A DNA stretch of 6,595 bases from Methanosarcinales archaeon (GTDB taxonomy: Archaea; Halobacteriota; Methanosarcinia; Methanosarcinales; Methanocomedenaceae): positions 1 to 6,595 of the forward strand of contig DUIM01000056.1 in the NCBI GenBank assembly GCA_013330355.1. The letters run 5' to 3'. Position numbers and translations under genes: made by a program. This document shows, piece after piece, positions 1-6,159 of the stretch. The notes under the pieces were generated by a model. The model searched no databases. It was not told the origin of the DNA and saw nothing but the letters and a program-made list of their open reading frames with translations. Position 1 is the stretch's first letter, and each line of letters starts with the position of its first letter.

Positions 1-22
1 TATCAGTCAAATTGGAGTATAG

Positions 23-35
23 TAAAAATAAAAAG
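23..35 (-). terminator. T-run terminator after metF
   Basis: On the minus strand, just past the metF stop, two T5 tracts separated by one A occur (CTTTTTATTTTTA). Archaeal intrinsic termination depends mainly on such non-template T runs and needs no strong hairpin. No GC-rich stem is visible. It lies where the six-gene operon should end, but the window stops 22 nt further on, so readthrough into another gene cannot be excluded. Confidence 0.55.
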
Positions 36-36
36 T

Positions 37-906
37 TCAATCCAGGCCGCACATTTCAAGCAGCCGCCTGGTATTCCCATGTCCGCCGATAGGCATGATA
101 TGAATGCCCTGACAGTTGGTCCTTATTTCAGCTATGGTCTCAGCCGCAATTCTCATTCCTTCTAATGCGGGGTCGTCCGCCGTTTCCATTCTACTGATTG
201 CTTCATCTGGTATCTTTACACCCGGTATCTTCTCGATCATGAACCTGGCGTTTTTTACGGACCGTAAAGGTATGATACCGGCAATAACCGGTATTCCTAT
301 ATGTCCGGCAGCATCTGCGAACTCATTGAACACCGCCGCATCGAATACTGCCTGGGTCTGGATGAACCTGGCTTTGGCCAATACTTTCTTGTTGAGCTTG
401 AGCAATTGCGGCCCAAGCGGCCTGGCACCCGGATTTGCCACTGCACCGGCATACAGGGATGTGGGGCCGTCAAGGGGCTTGTCCTGGAAATCCGACCCAT
501 TATTCATTTTTTCAATAAGCTGTAACAACTGCACAGAATCCAGGTCAAACACCGGTTTTGTTGAAGGCTGGTCACCCATGGTCGGGTAGTCACCTGACAT
601 GGCCAGTATATTGTGTATCCCAAGCGCATGTGCCGCCAGCAGGTCAGACTGGAGTGCCAGCCTGTTACGGTCCCTGCACGTCATGTGCATGATAGTCTCA
701 AACCCCATCTCCCCAAGTTTGTGGCAGAGTACTATTGGTGACATGTGCATCATTGATCTCTGGTTATCTGTGACATTCACGGCATCCACCAGTCCCAGCA
801 GTAATCCGGCCCCGGCCAGGGCACCTGAAATGTCAGTACCTTTGGGTGGACTTACCTCGGCAGTAACTACGAATTTCCCTGATCCCAGTACATCAGCAAA
901 TCCCAT
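37..906 (-). CDS. metF: Methylenetetrahydrofolate reductase, MetF family
   Basis: A 289-residue TIM-barrel flavoenzyme of the MetF family. It interconverts 5,10-methylene-H4F and 5-methyl-H4F in the cytoplasm. Family landmarks are visible: the N-terminal EVSPPKG with the likely catalytic Glu17, NVTDNQR at 44-50, MHMTCRDRNR at 73-82 (substrate/FAD region), LAMSGD at 101-106 with the conserved Asp106, FIQTQAVFD at 181-189 in the place of the usual FxxTQ, and a closing PIGGHGN motif. The length fits the catalytic domain alone. I chose ATG at 906, not the in-frame ATG at 924, because a perfect AGGAGG lies 7 nt upstream of 906 and the preceding stop codon ends one base before it. The Cys-rich metV-like gene directly upstream indicates a two-subunit MetFV enzyme, which in bacteria takes electrons from something other than free NAD(P)H. 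The electron donor here is unknown. Use in methionine synthesis or C1 balancing is inferred. Confidence 0.93.
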   Translation of the reverse strand: MGFADVLGSGKFVVTAEVSPPKGTDISGALAGAGLLLGLVDAVNVTDNQRSMMHMSPIVLCHKLGEMGFETIMHMTCRDRNRLALQSDLLAAHALGIHNILAMSGDYPTMGDQPSTKPVFDLDSVQLLQLIEKMNNGSDFQDKPLDGPTSLYAGAVANPGARPLGPQLLKLNKKVLAKARFIQTQAVFDAAVFNEFADAAGHIGIPVIAGIIPLRSVKNARFMIEKIPGVKIPDEAISRMETADDPALEGMRIAAETIAEIRTNCQGIHIMPIGGHGNTRRLLEMCGLD

Positions 907-907
907 C

Positions 908-1528
908 TTACAGCCTCCTGTCATGGTTCACTGGCGGTCTTATGCCATCCAGTAACTCCAGCATACCCCTGCTTTCCAGTTTATCGTATATCTTCACCCA
1001 GATACATTCTCGCCCCCCCACCTCGCAATCTCCATCAATAGAGCCGCCACAGGGTCCGTTCACCTGGGATTTCGGGCAGCCAGATTTCGGACACAATCCG
1101 GCATAGAGCCCAACATTACAATCCCCACACATGGCGCAAAAATTTTCAAAAACCTCATCCTTTAGTACACTTCCAAGAGATGTAGTGTCCAGGCCGGGCA
1201 GTACGGGTTTTCCAGAGATACGGCCCAGCAGTGAAATGCCTGCGCCGCAGCTCATTACCAACAGCATATCAGCTTTATCCAATGCCGGATTTTCCTCAAC
1301 CAGGCTGTCCCAGGACTCGGTGCTGCAAGCATGTTTTACCATTTTGCCGTCCAGCACATCCAGGCCGCTGCTCTGCAATCGGGCCGTCATCATGCTGACC
1401 TGCGCTTCGCCCCCGGTCTGTATCTTGCGGGCGCATATGCCGCAGCCAACCACGCAGATACTTAGGTCAGGGAACATCTCCACCATGCTGAGTATTTCTT
1501 CAATGGGTTTTGGTCGTGTGATTAACAT
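908..1528 (-). CDS. metV: MetV-like cysteine-rich partner of MetF (MTHFR C-terminal domain family)
   Basis: A 206-residue soluble protein with 13 cysteines. The C-terminal third has the pattern of the methylene-H4F reductase C-terminal zinc/Fe-S family: CAMCGDC (131-137), then C146, C151, GPCGG (158-162), GDCEV (167-171) and C175. The N-terminal half has VVGCGICARK around Cys25, Cys29 and Cys32, then GGEAQV, as in MetV proteins of acetogens. MetV is the small subunit of MetFV reductases and is needed for activity; here it would relay electrons to the MetF flavin. The start is ATG at 1528. GGGTGA (1539-1534), which includes the stop of the upstream gene, lies 5 nt before it. A GTG at 1537 overlapping that stop is the alternative. 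A longer reading from ATG 1621 would run about 88 nt into folP and adds non-conserved sequence. The metF ribosome site is the AGG-AGG codons near the end of this gene, so the two are probably translationally coupled. Confidence 0.82.
   Translation of the reverse strand: MLITRPKPIEEILSMVEMFPDLSICVVGCGICARKIQTGGEAQVSMMTARLQSSGLDVLDGKMVKHACSTESWDSLVEENPALDKADMLLVMSCGAGISLLGRISGKPVLPGLDTTSLGSVLKDEVFENFCAMCGDCNVGLYAGLCPKSGCPKSQVNGPCGGSIDGDCEVGGRECIWVKIYDKLESRGMLELLDGIRPPVNHDRRL
914..919 (-). promoter_or_regulatory. Shine-Dalgarno site for metF inside the metV end
   Basis: AGGAGG on the minus strand encodes the two Arg codons before the last residue of the MetV-like protein. It lies 7 nt upstream of the metF ATG at 906. 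It decides the metF start against the ATG at 924, and it implies coupled translation of the two subunits. Confidence 0.8.
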
Positions 1529-1533
1529 ATCAT

Positions 1534-1539
1534 TCACCC
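1534..1539 (-). promoter_or_regulatory. Shine-Dalgarno site for metV at the folP stop
   Basis: GGGTGA on the minus strand contains the TGA stop of the upstream gene and matches the archaeal anti-SD core GGTGA. It sits 5 nt before ATG 1528. It favours that start over the GTG that overlaps the stop. Confidence 0.6.
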
Positions 1540-2757
1540 ATACCGGTAAGTGGTGTCCTTGAACCGCTGCAGGGCACTCCGGACCAGTCCGGCTATCAAA
1601 GGCAGGTCCCCGGCCTGGCATTCCAATTTTGCAGCTAAGCGTTTCAACTGCAGTTCAGTTCCCATCAGGATAAAGTCCAAGCTATCTGTTTCATGGGATA
1701 TAGCATCCCTTGGCAGGGCGGCATCGCATCCGTGCGAGAGGGCTTCCTGCTTAATTACCAGGGATTGAGTAGTATTGACATTATTAATTTTAAGCACCCT
1801 GAGCACGGTCTTATCCTTCATCACCCTGCCGCCTGTACCTGTGGTACCTATCCTGTTAAAATATCCGGTTGCATCCTCAGCACTGGTAATGTCCAGTGCT
1901 TCAATTGAATAATCTTGTTTTACGGCTGTAATATTGCGTCCCTTTATAGTCTCTGCCACCCGGATGGCATCATCAGTATCTGCCACATCATGGGTCCTGA
2001 TAATATGTGCACCCTTATAGACAGCAATAGCAGTAGCTGCAATAGAACCTATTAGTCTTTCAGCGCTCGGCTTATTCAGCACCTCGCCTATGAATGACTT
2101 TCTTGAGATAGCTGCCAGCACAGGTTTGCCAAATACCTTCAGGCGTTCCAGCTGGTCAATTGTCTCGAAATCATACTTCGGTACTTTTCCCGGCACCCAT
2201 TTCCCAATGGCCGGGTCGATGATGATCTTCTCAGGTGCTATACCGGTATCTTCAGCATTTCGGATTACCTTATCCAGTGAGTGCATCACGGCATCCATAC
2301 CTATCACGTCACCTGGCACTCCATCTGATGCCATGACCACAACAGGACAGCCGTATTCATGGACAACACCTGCCATACCAGGGTCAGCACCCAGGCCGCT
2401 CACATCATTAATAATATGCGCTCCCATCTCAAGTGTATCACGGGCCAGGCCGGCGCACTGGGTATCCACTGAAATGGGCACATCCACGTTACCAATAAGC
2501 TGTTCCAGTGCCGGGATGAGCCGTCTGCGTTCTTCTTCCTTTGTGATCTTATCAGCCAGGGGCCAGGTGGAGCGCGCACCCACATCAATGAAGTCGGCAC
2601 CTTCTGCTACCATCTGCTCTGCTGTCGTAACTACATTTCCTGGTTCAGTGACTGACCCTTTGTAAAATGATTCACCGCTCAGGTTTATTACACCCATAAT
2701 GCGCACCGGATGTGCATCTCCCACTGTAATACCTGCAATAGTGGTGTCAACTACCAT
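1534..2757 (-). CDS. folP: Dihydropteroate synthase homologue with C-terminal extension
   Basis: A 407-residue protein. Residues 1-275 form a pterin-binding TIM barrel of the dihydropteroate synthase (DHPS) family: GVINLSGESFYKG at 22-34 (Asn25), IDVGARST at 57-64, ISVDT at 95-99, NDVSG at 117-121, IIIDPAIGK at 178-186, ISRKSFIG at 217-224 and the closing RTHDV at 254-258. DHPS joins a pterin pyrophosphate to p-aminobenzoate to make dihydropteroate, the folate precursor. Its place among five H4F enzymes supports a role in making H4F, but an H4MPT-type aryl substrate is possible. Residues 276-407 are an extra region absent from bacterial FolP (about 280 residues), with a CDAALPRDA motif and a helix-rich end; I do not recognise its function. 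The start is ATG 2757, preceded by AGGA at a 7-nt spacing. A TTG at 2781 would add eight residues. The upstream folD ends 37 nt away, and metV begins 5 nt downstream. Confidence 0.87.
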   Translation of the reverse strand: MVVDTTIAGITVGDAHPVRIMGVINLSGESFYKGSVTEPGNVVTTAEQMVAEGADFIDVGARSTWPLADKITKEEERRRLIPALEQLIGNVDVPISVDTQCAGLARDTLEMGAHIINDVSGLGADPGMAGVVHEYGCPVVVMASDGVPGDVIGMDAVMHSLDKVIRNAEDTGIAPEKIIIDPAIGKWVPGKVPKYDFETIDQLERLKVFGKPVLAAISRKSFIGEVLNKPSAERLIGSIAATAIAVYKGAHIIRTHDVADTDDAIRVAETIKGRNITAVKQDYSIEALDITSAEDATGYFNRIGTTGTGGRVMKDKTVLRVLKINNVNTTQSLVIKQEALSHGCDAALPRDAISHETDSLDFILMGTELQLKRLAAKLECQAGDLPLIAGLVRSALQRFKDTTYRYG

Positions 2758-2794
2758 ACAACTATCCTGATTATTATCCAATTATCCTATCCAA

Positions 2795-3652
2795 TCATCC
2801 TGATATCCTTTGCGCAGATTCCAGTGTCTGCTGCAGCAGGATAGAAATTGTCATGGGACCTACACCACCAGGGACCGGAGTTATCAGGGAGACTTTCGAC
2901 AGCACAGCCTCGAAATCCACATCTCCCACTACCTTGCCGTCCTTCTGGCTTATACCCACATCAAACACTACTGCCCCCTCCTTCACCATATCAGCCTTGA
3001 TAAGATGGGCTACCCCGGTAGCAGAGACCAGGATATCTGCCTGCGTTGTGTACTTTTTCAGGTCATCGGTATATACGTGGCAGACCGACACTGTAGCATT
3101 GCGGTTTAATAGCATAGCTGCCATAGGTTTTCCCACAACATTACTGTGCCCGACAATAACCGCATTCTTGCCTTTTACTTCAACCCCGTACTCTTCCATG
3201 GCACGGATGATACCTTTTGGAGTACATGGGACCAGGCCTTCGTTCCCGATAAGTAACTGCCCCATGTTCACCGGATTGAAACCATCTGCATCCTTTTCGG
3301 GTGCAATGGCCTCCATGGCCGCTTGTGTGCCCAGGTGGGACGGCAGCGGGAGCTGGACCAGTATGGCATGGATATCGTCCTTATTATTCAGGGAGTGTAT
3401 CAGTGCTATCAATTCTTCCTGGCTGGCATTGGCAGGCAGGGTATGGTCCTCTGCATGGACGCCTGAGCGTTCACAGGCCTTATGTTTTAACCTCACATAC
3501 ATTTTGGAGCCTTCGTCGTTGCCCACCAGTATAGTGGCCAGGCCCGGAGTAATGCCTTTTAAGCTTTTTAGTTCTACTACCCCCTCAGCAACCTCCTGCT
3601 CTATTTTCTTTGCCAGGGCACGTCCGTCTATTAGCTTATTACCGGATTCCAT
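2795..3652 (-). CDS. folD: Bifunctional methylene-H4F dehydrogenase / methenyl-H4F cyclohydrolase
   Basis: A 285-residue cytoplasmic FolD, the usual full length. It oxidises 5,10-methylene-H4F to methenyl-H4F and hydrolyses that to 10-formyl-H4F. The catalytic domain shows the Tyr52-x3-Lys56 pair in [14 protein letters not shown] at 99-104 with the active-site Gln100, and DADGF at 121-125. The nucleotide-binding domain has [10 protein letters not shown] at 167-176, and the family signature PGGVGPMT lies at 261-268. No catalytic residue looks lost. NADP use is usual in the family but is not shown here. The start is ATG 3652. The GTG at 3661 would add only three residues, and an in-frame stop lies just above it. 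The ribosome site is unclear: only GTGGT-like repeats precede the start. It lies 34 nt downstream of glyA and supplies formyl-H4F for PurN. Confidence 0.95.
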   Translation of the reverse strand: MESGNKLIDGRALAKKIEQEVAEGVVELKSLKGITPGLATILVGNDEGSKMYVRLKHKACERSGVHAEDHTLPANASQEELIALIHSLNNKDDIHAILVQLPLPSHLGTQAAMEAIAPEKDADGFNPVNMGQLLIGNEGLVPCTPKGIIRAMEEYGVEVKGKNAVIVGHSNVVGKPMAAMLLNRNATVSVCHVYTDDLKKYTTQADILVSATGVAHLIKADMVKEGAVVFDVGISQKDGKVVGDVDFEAVLSKVSLITPVPGGVGPMTISILLQQTLESAQRISG

Positions 3653-3660
3653 TCTTACCA

Positions 3661-3680
3661 CATACCACTACATACCACCA
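3661..3680. repeat. Two tandem 10-bp units between glyA and folD
   Basis: The plus strand reads cataccacta followed by cataccacca, two adjacent copies that differ at one base. On the coding strand this gives two GTGGTATG units just upstream of folD. Each holds an ATG that meets a stop at once (ATG-TAG and ATG-TGG-TAA). This may be a chance duplication, or it may affect initiation at folD, which lacks a clear ribosome site. Confidence 0.6.
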
Positions 3681-3686
3681 GATACC

Positions 3687-4922
3687 TCATGTATCGATAG
3701 GGAATTGCCTGCACAACTTCTTCATATTCTGCTTTACTGTAGTGAGTGTGTTCTCATCATCTATATGTTTCAACACGTTATCGATATTCTCTGAAATTAT
3801 CTGTATCTGGTTTTCCTTCATTCCCCTTGTGGTGATTGCGGGCGTTCCCAGCCTGATACCACTGGTTACAAATGGACTGCGGGTCTCAAAGGGTATGGTA
3901 TTCTTATTTGCTATGATACCGGCCCTGCTAAGGGCTGCTTCTGCTTCCTTGCCTGTAATACCGGGTTTGGTCAGGTCAACAAGCATCAGATGTGTATCTG
4001 TACCGTCGGAGACAATATCGTGTCCCATATTCATCAGGTCTGCTGCCATTTTTTTTGCATTGACCACTATCTGCGCCTGGTAATCCCTGAACTCCCTGGT
4101 CTGAGCCTCTTTAAATGCCACAGCTTTGGCCGCAATTATGTGCATGAGCGGGCCGCCCTGGATTCCGGGGAATACGCTCCTGTTAATGTCCTTTCCATAT
4201 TTTTCTTTGCACATTATCATGCCGCCTCTGGGACCGCGCAGGGTCTTATGTGTGGTCGTGGTCACAAAATCAGCATGTTGGATCGGGCTCTGGTGTACGC
4301 CTGCCACTATCAGGCCTGCAATATGTGCAATGTCTGCCAGCAGGTAAGCACCCACCTCGTCGGCAATGTCCTTAAAAGCGGCAAAGTCCAGTTCCCTTGG
4401 GTAAGCGCTGGCACCTGCCACTATCATCTTCGGTTTGTGTTCCTTTGCAATTTGCATCAGTTCATCGTAATCAATTGTCATGGTCTCCCGGCTCACACCA
4501 TAGGGCACTATATTATAGAGCTTGCCGCAAAAGTTCACAGGACTACCGTGGGACAGGTGACCGCCATGGGACAGGTCCATACTCATGATGGTGTCACCGG
4601 GATTCAACACTGCAAAATACACAGCCATATTGGCGCCTGAACCCGAATGGGGCTGGACATTCACATGCTCTGCACCGAACAGGTCCGTTGCCCGTTCTAT
4701 TGCTAGGTCTTCTGCCACGTCCACGAACTCACAGCCGCCGTAGTACCGCTTCCCGGAATAGCCTTCTGCATATTTATTTGTCATTATACTGCCCTGGGCT
4801 TCCATAACTGCCCGGCTTGTATAATTCTCTGATGCTATCAGGTTGAGCTTGTATTCCTGCCGCTCACGTTCGTTTTCCATCGCCTCTGCAATCATAGGGT
4901 CCACTTCTGAAATATATGACAT
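3687..4922 (-). CDS. glyA: Serine hydroxymethyltransferase
   Basis: A 411-residue PLP enzyme of fold type I, close to the usual length of bacterial-type GlyA. It converts serine and H4F to glycine and 5,10-methylene-H4F, the entry of C1 units into this pathway. Visible features are LIASENYTS at 28-36, [13 protein letters not shown] at 51-63, the PHSGSGAN phosphate-binding stretch at 91-98, DIAH with Asp197 and His200 at the PLP ring, and [14 protein letters not shown] with the Schiff-base Lys226. SGIRLGTPA follows, with Arg357 that binds the substrate carboxylate. All key residues are present. ATG 4922 has AGGAG 11 nt upstream. Some archaeal SHMTs use a modified pterin; the neighbouring folD, purN and metF argue for H4F here. 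It sits 51 nt downstream of purN and 34 nt upstream of folD. Confidence 0.97.
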   Translation of the reverse strand: MSYISEVDPMIAEAMENERERQEYKLNLIASENYTSRAVMEAQGSIMTNKYAEGYSGKRYYGGCEFVDVAEDLAIERATDLFGAEHVNVQPHSGSGANMAVYFAVLNPGDTIMSMDLSHGGHLSHGSPVNFCGKLYNIVPYGVSRETMTIDYDELMQIAKEHKPKMIVAGASAYPRELDFAAFKDIADEVGAYLLADIAHIAGLIVAGVHQSPIQHADFVTTTTHKTLRGPRGGMIMCKEKYGKDINRSVFPGIQGGPLMHIIAAKAVAFKEAQTREFRDYQAQIVVNAKKMAADLMNMGHDIVSDGTDTHLMLVDLTKPGITGKEAEAALSRAGIIANKNTIPFETRSPFVTSGIRLGTPAITTRGMKENQIQIISENIDNVLKHIDDENTLTTVKQNMKKLCRQFPIDT

Positions 4923-4973
4923 GTTACGTTATTCTCCTGACTGGGATTATCGTGATGTATGTTAAGATTAAAT

Positions 4974-5594
4974 TTATTCAACAACTCTGACTTTATGACC
5001 TTCAATATTTAGCTTTCCCCTGATAAATAATCTTACTGCTTCAGGGAATATCCTGTGTTCCTGTTCCAGTATCCTGGATGCAAGGGTCTCCGGGGTATCA
5101 TCCTCAAGTACCGGGACACATTTTTGTATGATGATCGGGCCTGTATCCACACCTTCATCAACGAAATGAACGGTGCAGCCGCTCACTTTCACTCCTTGTT
5201 CAAATGCTTGTTGCTGGGCGTGCAGTCCAGGGAATGAAGGCAGCAGTGCAGGATGGATATTGATCATCCTGCCTTTGAATTGATCTAATAAAACAGGGCC
5301 TGCTATGCGCATGTAGCCTGCAAGCAGGACCAGTCCGATATTATATTCTTTAAGGAAATGTAATATCTCACTTTCGAATCCTGCCTTCCCGGGATAACTG
5401 GTCGGGTCCACAAAAATTGCATCGATACCTTGGTTTTTCGCCCGCTCCATTGCATAGGCATCTTTTGTATCACTGATGACCAAAGAAACAGATGCGTTGG
5501 GTATAGTACCATTTTCAATATTATCAATGATGGCCTGTAGATTTGAACCTCTGCCAGATACCAGGACTGCAATGTTGATATAGGTGTTATTCAT
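4974..5594 (-). CDS. purN: Phosphoribosylglycinamide formyltransferase (GART), folate-dependent
   Basis: A 206-residue cytoplasmic enzyme of normal PurN length. It transfers the formyl group of 10-formyl-H4F to glycinamide ribonucleotide, the third step of purine synthesis. The N-terminal VSGRGSNLQA at 12-21 binds the nucleotide phosphate. INIHPALLPSFPG at 111-123 carries the catalytic Asn112 and His114, and VDEGVDTGPII at 145-155 the catalytic Asp150. Many archaea use formate-dependent PurT instead, so a PurN fits a genome with real H4F. It is the first gene of the minus-strand operon; AGGAAG lies 8 nt before ATG 5594. It faces the divergent DUF1858-type gene across 158 nt. Confidence 0.95.
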   Translation of the reverse strand: MNNTYINIAVLVSGRGSNLQAIIDNIENGTIPNASVSLVISDTKDAYAMERAKNQGIDAIFVDPTSYPGKAGFESEILHFLKEYNIGLVLLAGYMRIAGPVLLDQFKGRMINIHPALLPSFPGLHAQQQAFEQGVKVSGCTVHFVDEGVDTGPIIIQKCVPVLEDDTPETLASRILEQEHRIFPEAVRLFIRGKLNIEGHKVRVVE

Positions 5595-5619
5595 ACACTT
5601 AACTTCCTATTGTGAAAGC

Positions 5620-5642
5620 AATATAAAGGCTTTTATTATTGG
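5620..5642 (-). promoter_or_regulatory. Candidate TATA region for the purN operon
   Basis: Two A/T boxes lie upstream of purN on the minus strand: TTTATATT (5627-5620) and AATAATAAAA further up (about 5641-5632). The first is the better TATA match, but the usual 25-27 nt spacing would start RNA only about 4 nt before the ATG and drop the AGGAAG site. The second would give a leader of about 15 nt that includes AGGAAG. Sequence alone does not decide between them. Confidence 0.45.
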
Positions 5643-5673
5643 ATATCTGGATAGATAACAGGAGAATCCTTAA

Positions 5674-5688
5674 GATTTTCTGAAAATC
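5674..5688. promoter_or_regulatory. Perfect 15-bp dyad, putative operator in the divergent promoter region
   Basis: GATTTTC-T-GAAAATC is an exact inverted repeat with 7-bp arms and a single central base. It lies about 80 nt upstream of the purN ATG and 65 nt upstream of the divergent ATG, outside both candidate TATA boxes. The form suits a dimeric helix-turn-helix regulator. AGGA-GAA-TCCT and CTTAAG symmetries lie just beside it at 5660-5674. No regulator gene is in the window, so its role is inferred. Confidence 0.45.
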
Positions 5689-5703
5689 AGGTGTTTTTCA
5701 ATC

Positions 5704-5713
5704 AAATTTATGT
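5704..5713 (+). promoter_or_regulatory. Candidate TATA box for the DUF1858-type gene
   Basis: AAATTTATG occurs about 26 nt upstream of 5735. A start there would give a leader of roughly 18 nt carrying the AAGGTG ribosome site at 5738-5743, which is a coherent arrangement. The TATA match itself is modest. Confidence 0.4.
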
Positions 5714-5752
5714 AACATTGAGGAATATCAGGTAAAAAAGGTGTTAATAACA

Positions 5753-5986
5753 ATGTCAGATAATGATAATACTATCACAGGCGATATGAATATCCAGGAG
5801 ATCGTATCAAAATATCCTCAGACACTGGGTGTTTTTTTCCAGTACGGGCTTGGTTGTATAGGTTGCCATGCATCCTCATATGAGAGTCTGGCCGAGGGTG
5901 TCATGATGCACGGCATAGACTTGGATGCAATACTTAAGGACCTCAACGAACTCATAGCAAAGATCGATGCAGAAAAGGAGCAATAA
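5753..5986 (+). CDS. Small DUF1858-type redox-disulfide domain protein
   Basis: A 77-residue acidic soluble protein that is essentially one DUF1858 domain, the family also called the hybrid-cluster-protein-associated redox disulfide domain. Diagnostic features are an N-terminal NIQEIVSKYPQTLGVF helix, GLGCIGCH with a CxxC pair at Cys35 and Cys38, and a C-terminal GIDLDAILKDLNELI helix. The family is related to small domains with a presumed redox or metal-binding role; no reaction is established. No hcp gene is visible nearby. The start is ATG 5753, because AAGGTG (5738-5743) lies 9 nt upstream; the GTG at 5741 overlaps that ribosome site and is not a likely start. It is transcribed away from the purN operon and is followed by a T-run, so it is probably monocistronic. 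Confidence 0.85.
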   Translation: MSDNDNTITGDMNIQEIVSKYPQTLGVFFQYGLGCIGCHASSYESLAEGVMMHGIDLDAILKDLNELIAKIDAEKEQ

Positions 5987-5990
5987 GCTT

Positions 5991-6007
5991 AAAAAAACCA
6001 ATTTTTT
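5991..6007 (+). terminator. A6/T6 inverted repeat and T-run after the DUF1858-type gene
   Basis: Four bases after the stop codon, a run of seven A, then CCA and A, leads into TTTTTT (6002-6007). The T6 tract suits archaeal termination, and the A/T arms could form a weak stem with a CCAA loop. A second T5 tract follows at 6036-6040. Confidence 0.5.
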
Positions 6008-6017
6008 GCCGTGTACC

Positions 6018-6030
6018 AACTAACATAGTT
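6018..6030. repeat. Short inverted repeat AACTA-ACA-TAGTT
   Basis: Exact 5-bp arms flank a 3-nt centre in the intergenic region, a few bases upstream of a T-rich stretch. It could be part of a termination region or a weak operator, and it is short enough to be chance. Confidence 0.3.
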
Positions 6031-6062
6031 ATTGCTTTTTCTATCTGCTGTAATTAAAAAAG

Positions 6063-6095
6063 GGTAACATTTTTGGGTCGTGTAGGTAGGTTACC
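6063..6095. repeat. Inverted repeat GGTAAC ... GTTACC
   Basis: Exact 6-bp arms at 6063-6068 and 6090-6095 are separated by 21 nt. The right arm can instead pair locally as GGTA-GGT-TACC (6085-6095), so two exclusive hairpins are possible. It lies about 65 nt upstream of the acylphosphatase-domain gene. No RNA gene family was recognised here. Confidence 0.4.
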
Positions 6096-6116
6096 GAAAA
6101 CAATGCTGAATTTAAC

Positions 6117-6137
6117 GGCATGCCAATCTTTATTATT
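6117..6137 (+). promoter_or_regulatory. Candidate promoter: GGCATGCC palindrome and TATA-like box
   Basis: A perfect 8-bp palindrome GGCATGCC (6117-6124) lies just upstream of TTTATTATT (6129-6137). The centre of that box is about 27 nt before the ATG at 6160, the spacing expected for transcription beginning at the start codon itself. The palindrome sits where the BRE or a regulator would bind. Confidence 0.45.
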
Positions 6138-6159
6138 CTTTAAGATAAACCTCTTTCAA

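Noticed and set aside
907..924. Upstream ATG of metF at 924
   Set aside because: The AGGAGG lies inside this extension and is correctly spaced for ATG 906.
1529..1621. N-terminal extension of the MetV-like protein to ATG 1621
   Set aside because: It would overlap folP by about 88 nt and adds residues unlike the family, whereas GGGTGA supports the start at 1528.
2090..2665. Plus-strand open frame of 191 codons opposite the DHPS gene
   Set aside because: It is antisense to the conserved DHPS barrel, has low-complexity Ser/Pro/Thr sequence, and no promoter or ribosome site was seen.
2853..3794. Plus-strand open frame of 313 codons opposite folD
   Set aside because: It lies antisense to folD and the glyA end, both with full family motifs. 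Its translation is rich in Ser, Thr and Pro with no recognisable domain, as expected of a shadow frame.
3990..4640. Plus-strand open frame of 216 codons opposite glyA
   Set aside because: It is antisense to the PLP-binding core of GlyA. Its His/Cys-rich translation follows from the reverse complement of conserved codons, not from a metal protein.
5987..6159. Possible tRNA or riboswitch in the intergenic stretch
   Set aside because: No cloverleaf, TTCGANTC arm or known riboswitch core could be found; only short inverted repeats are supported.
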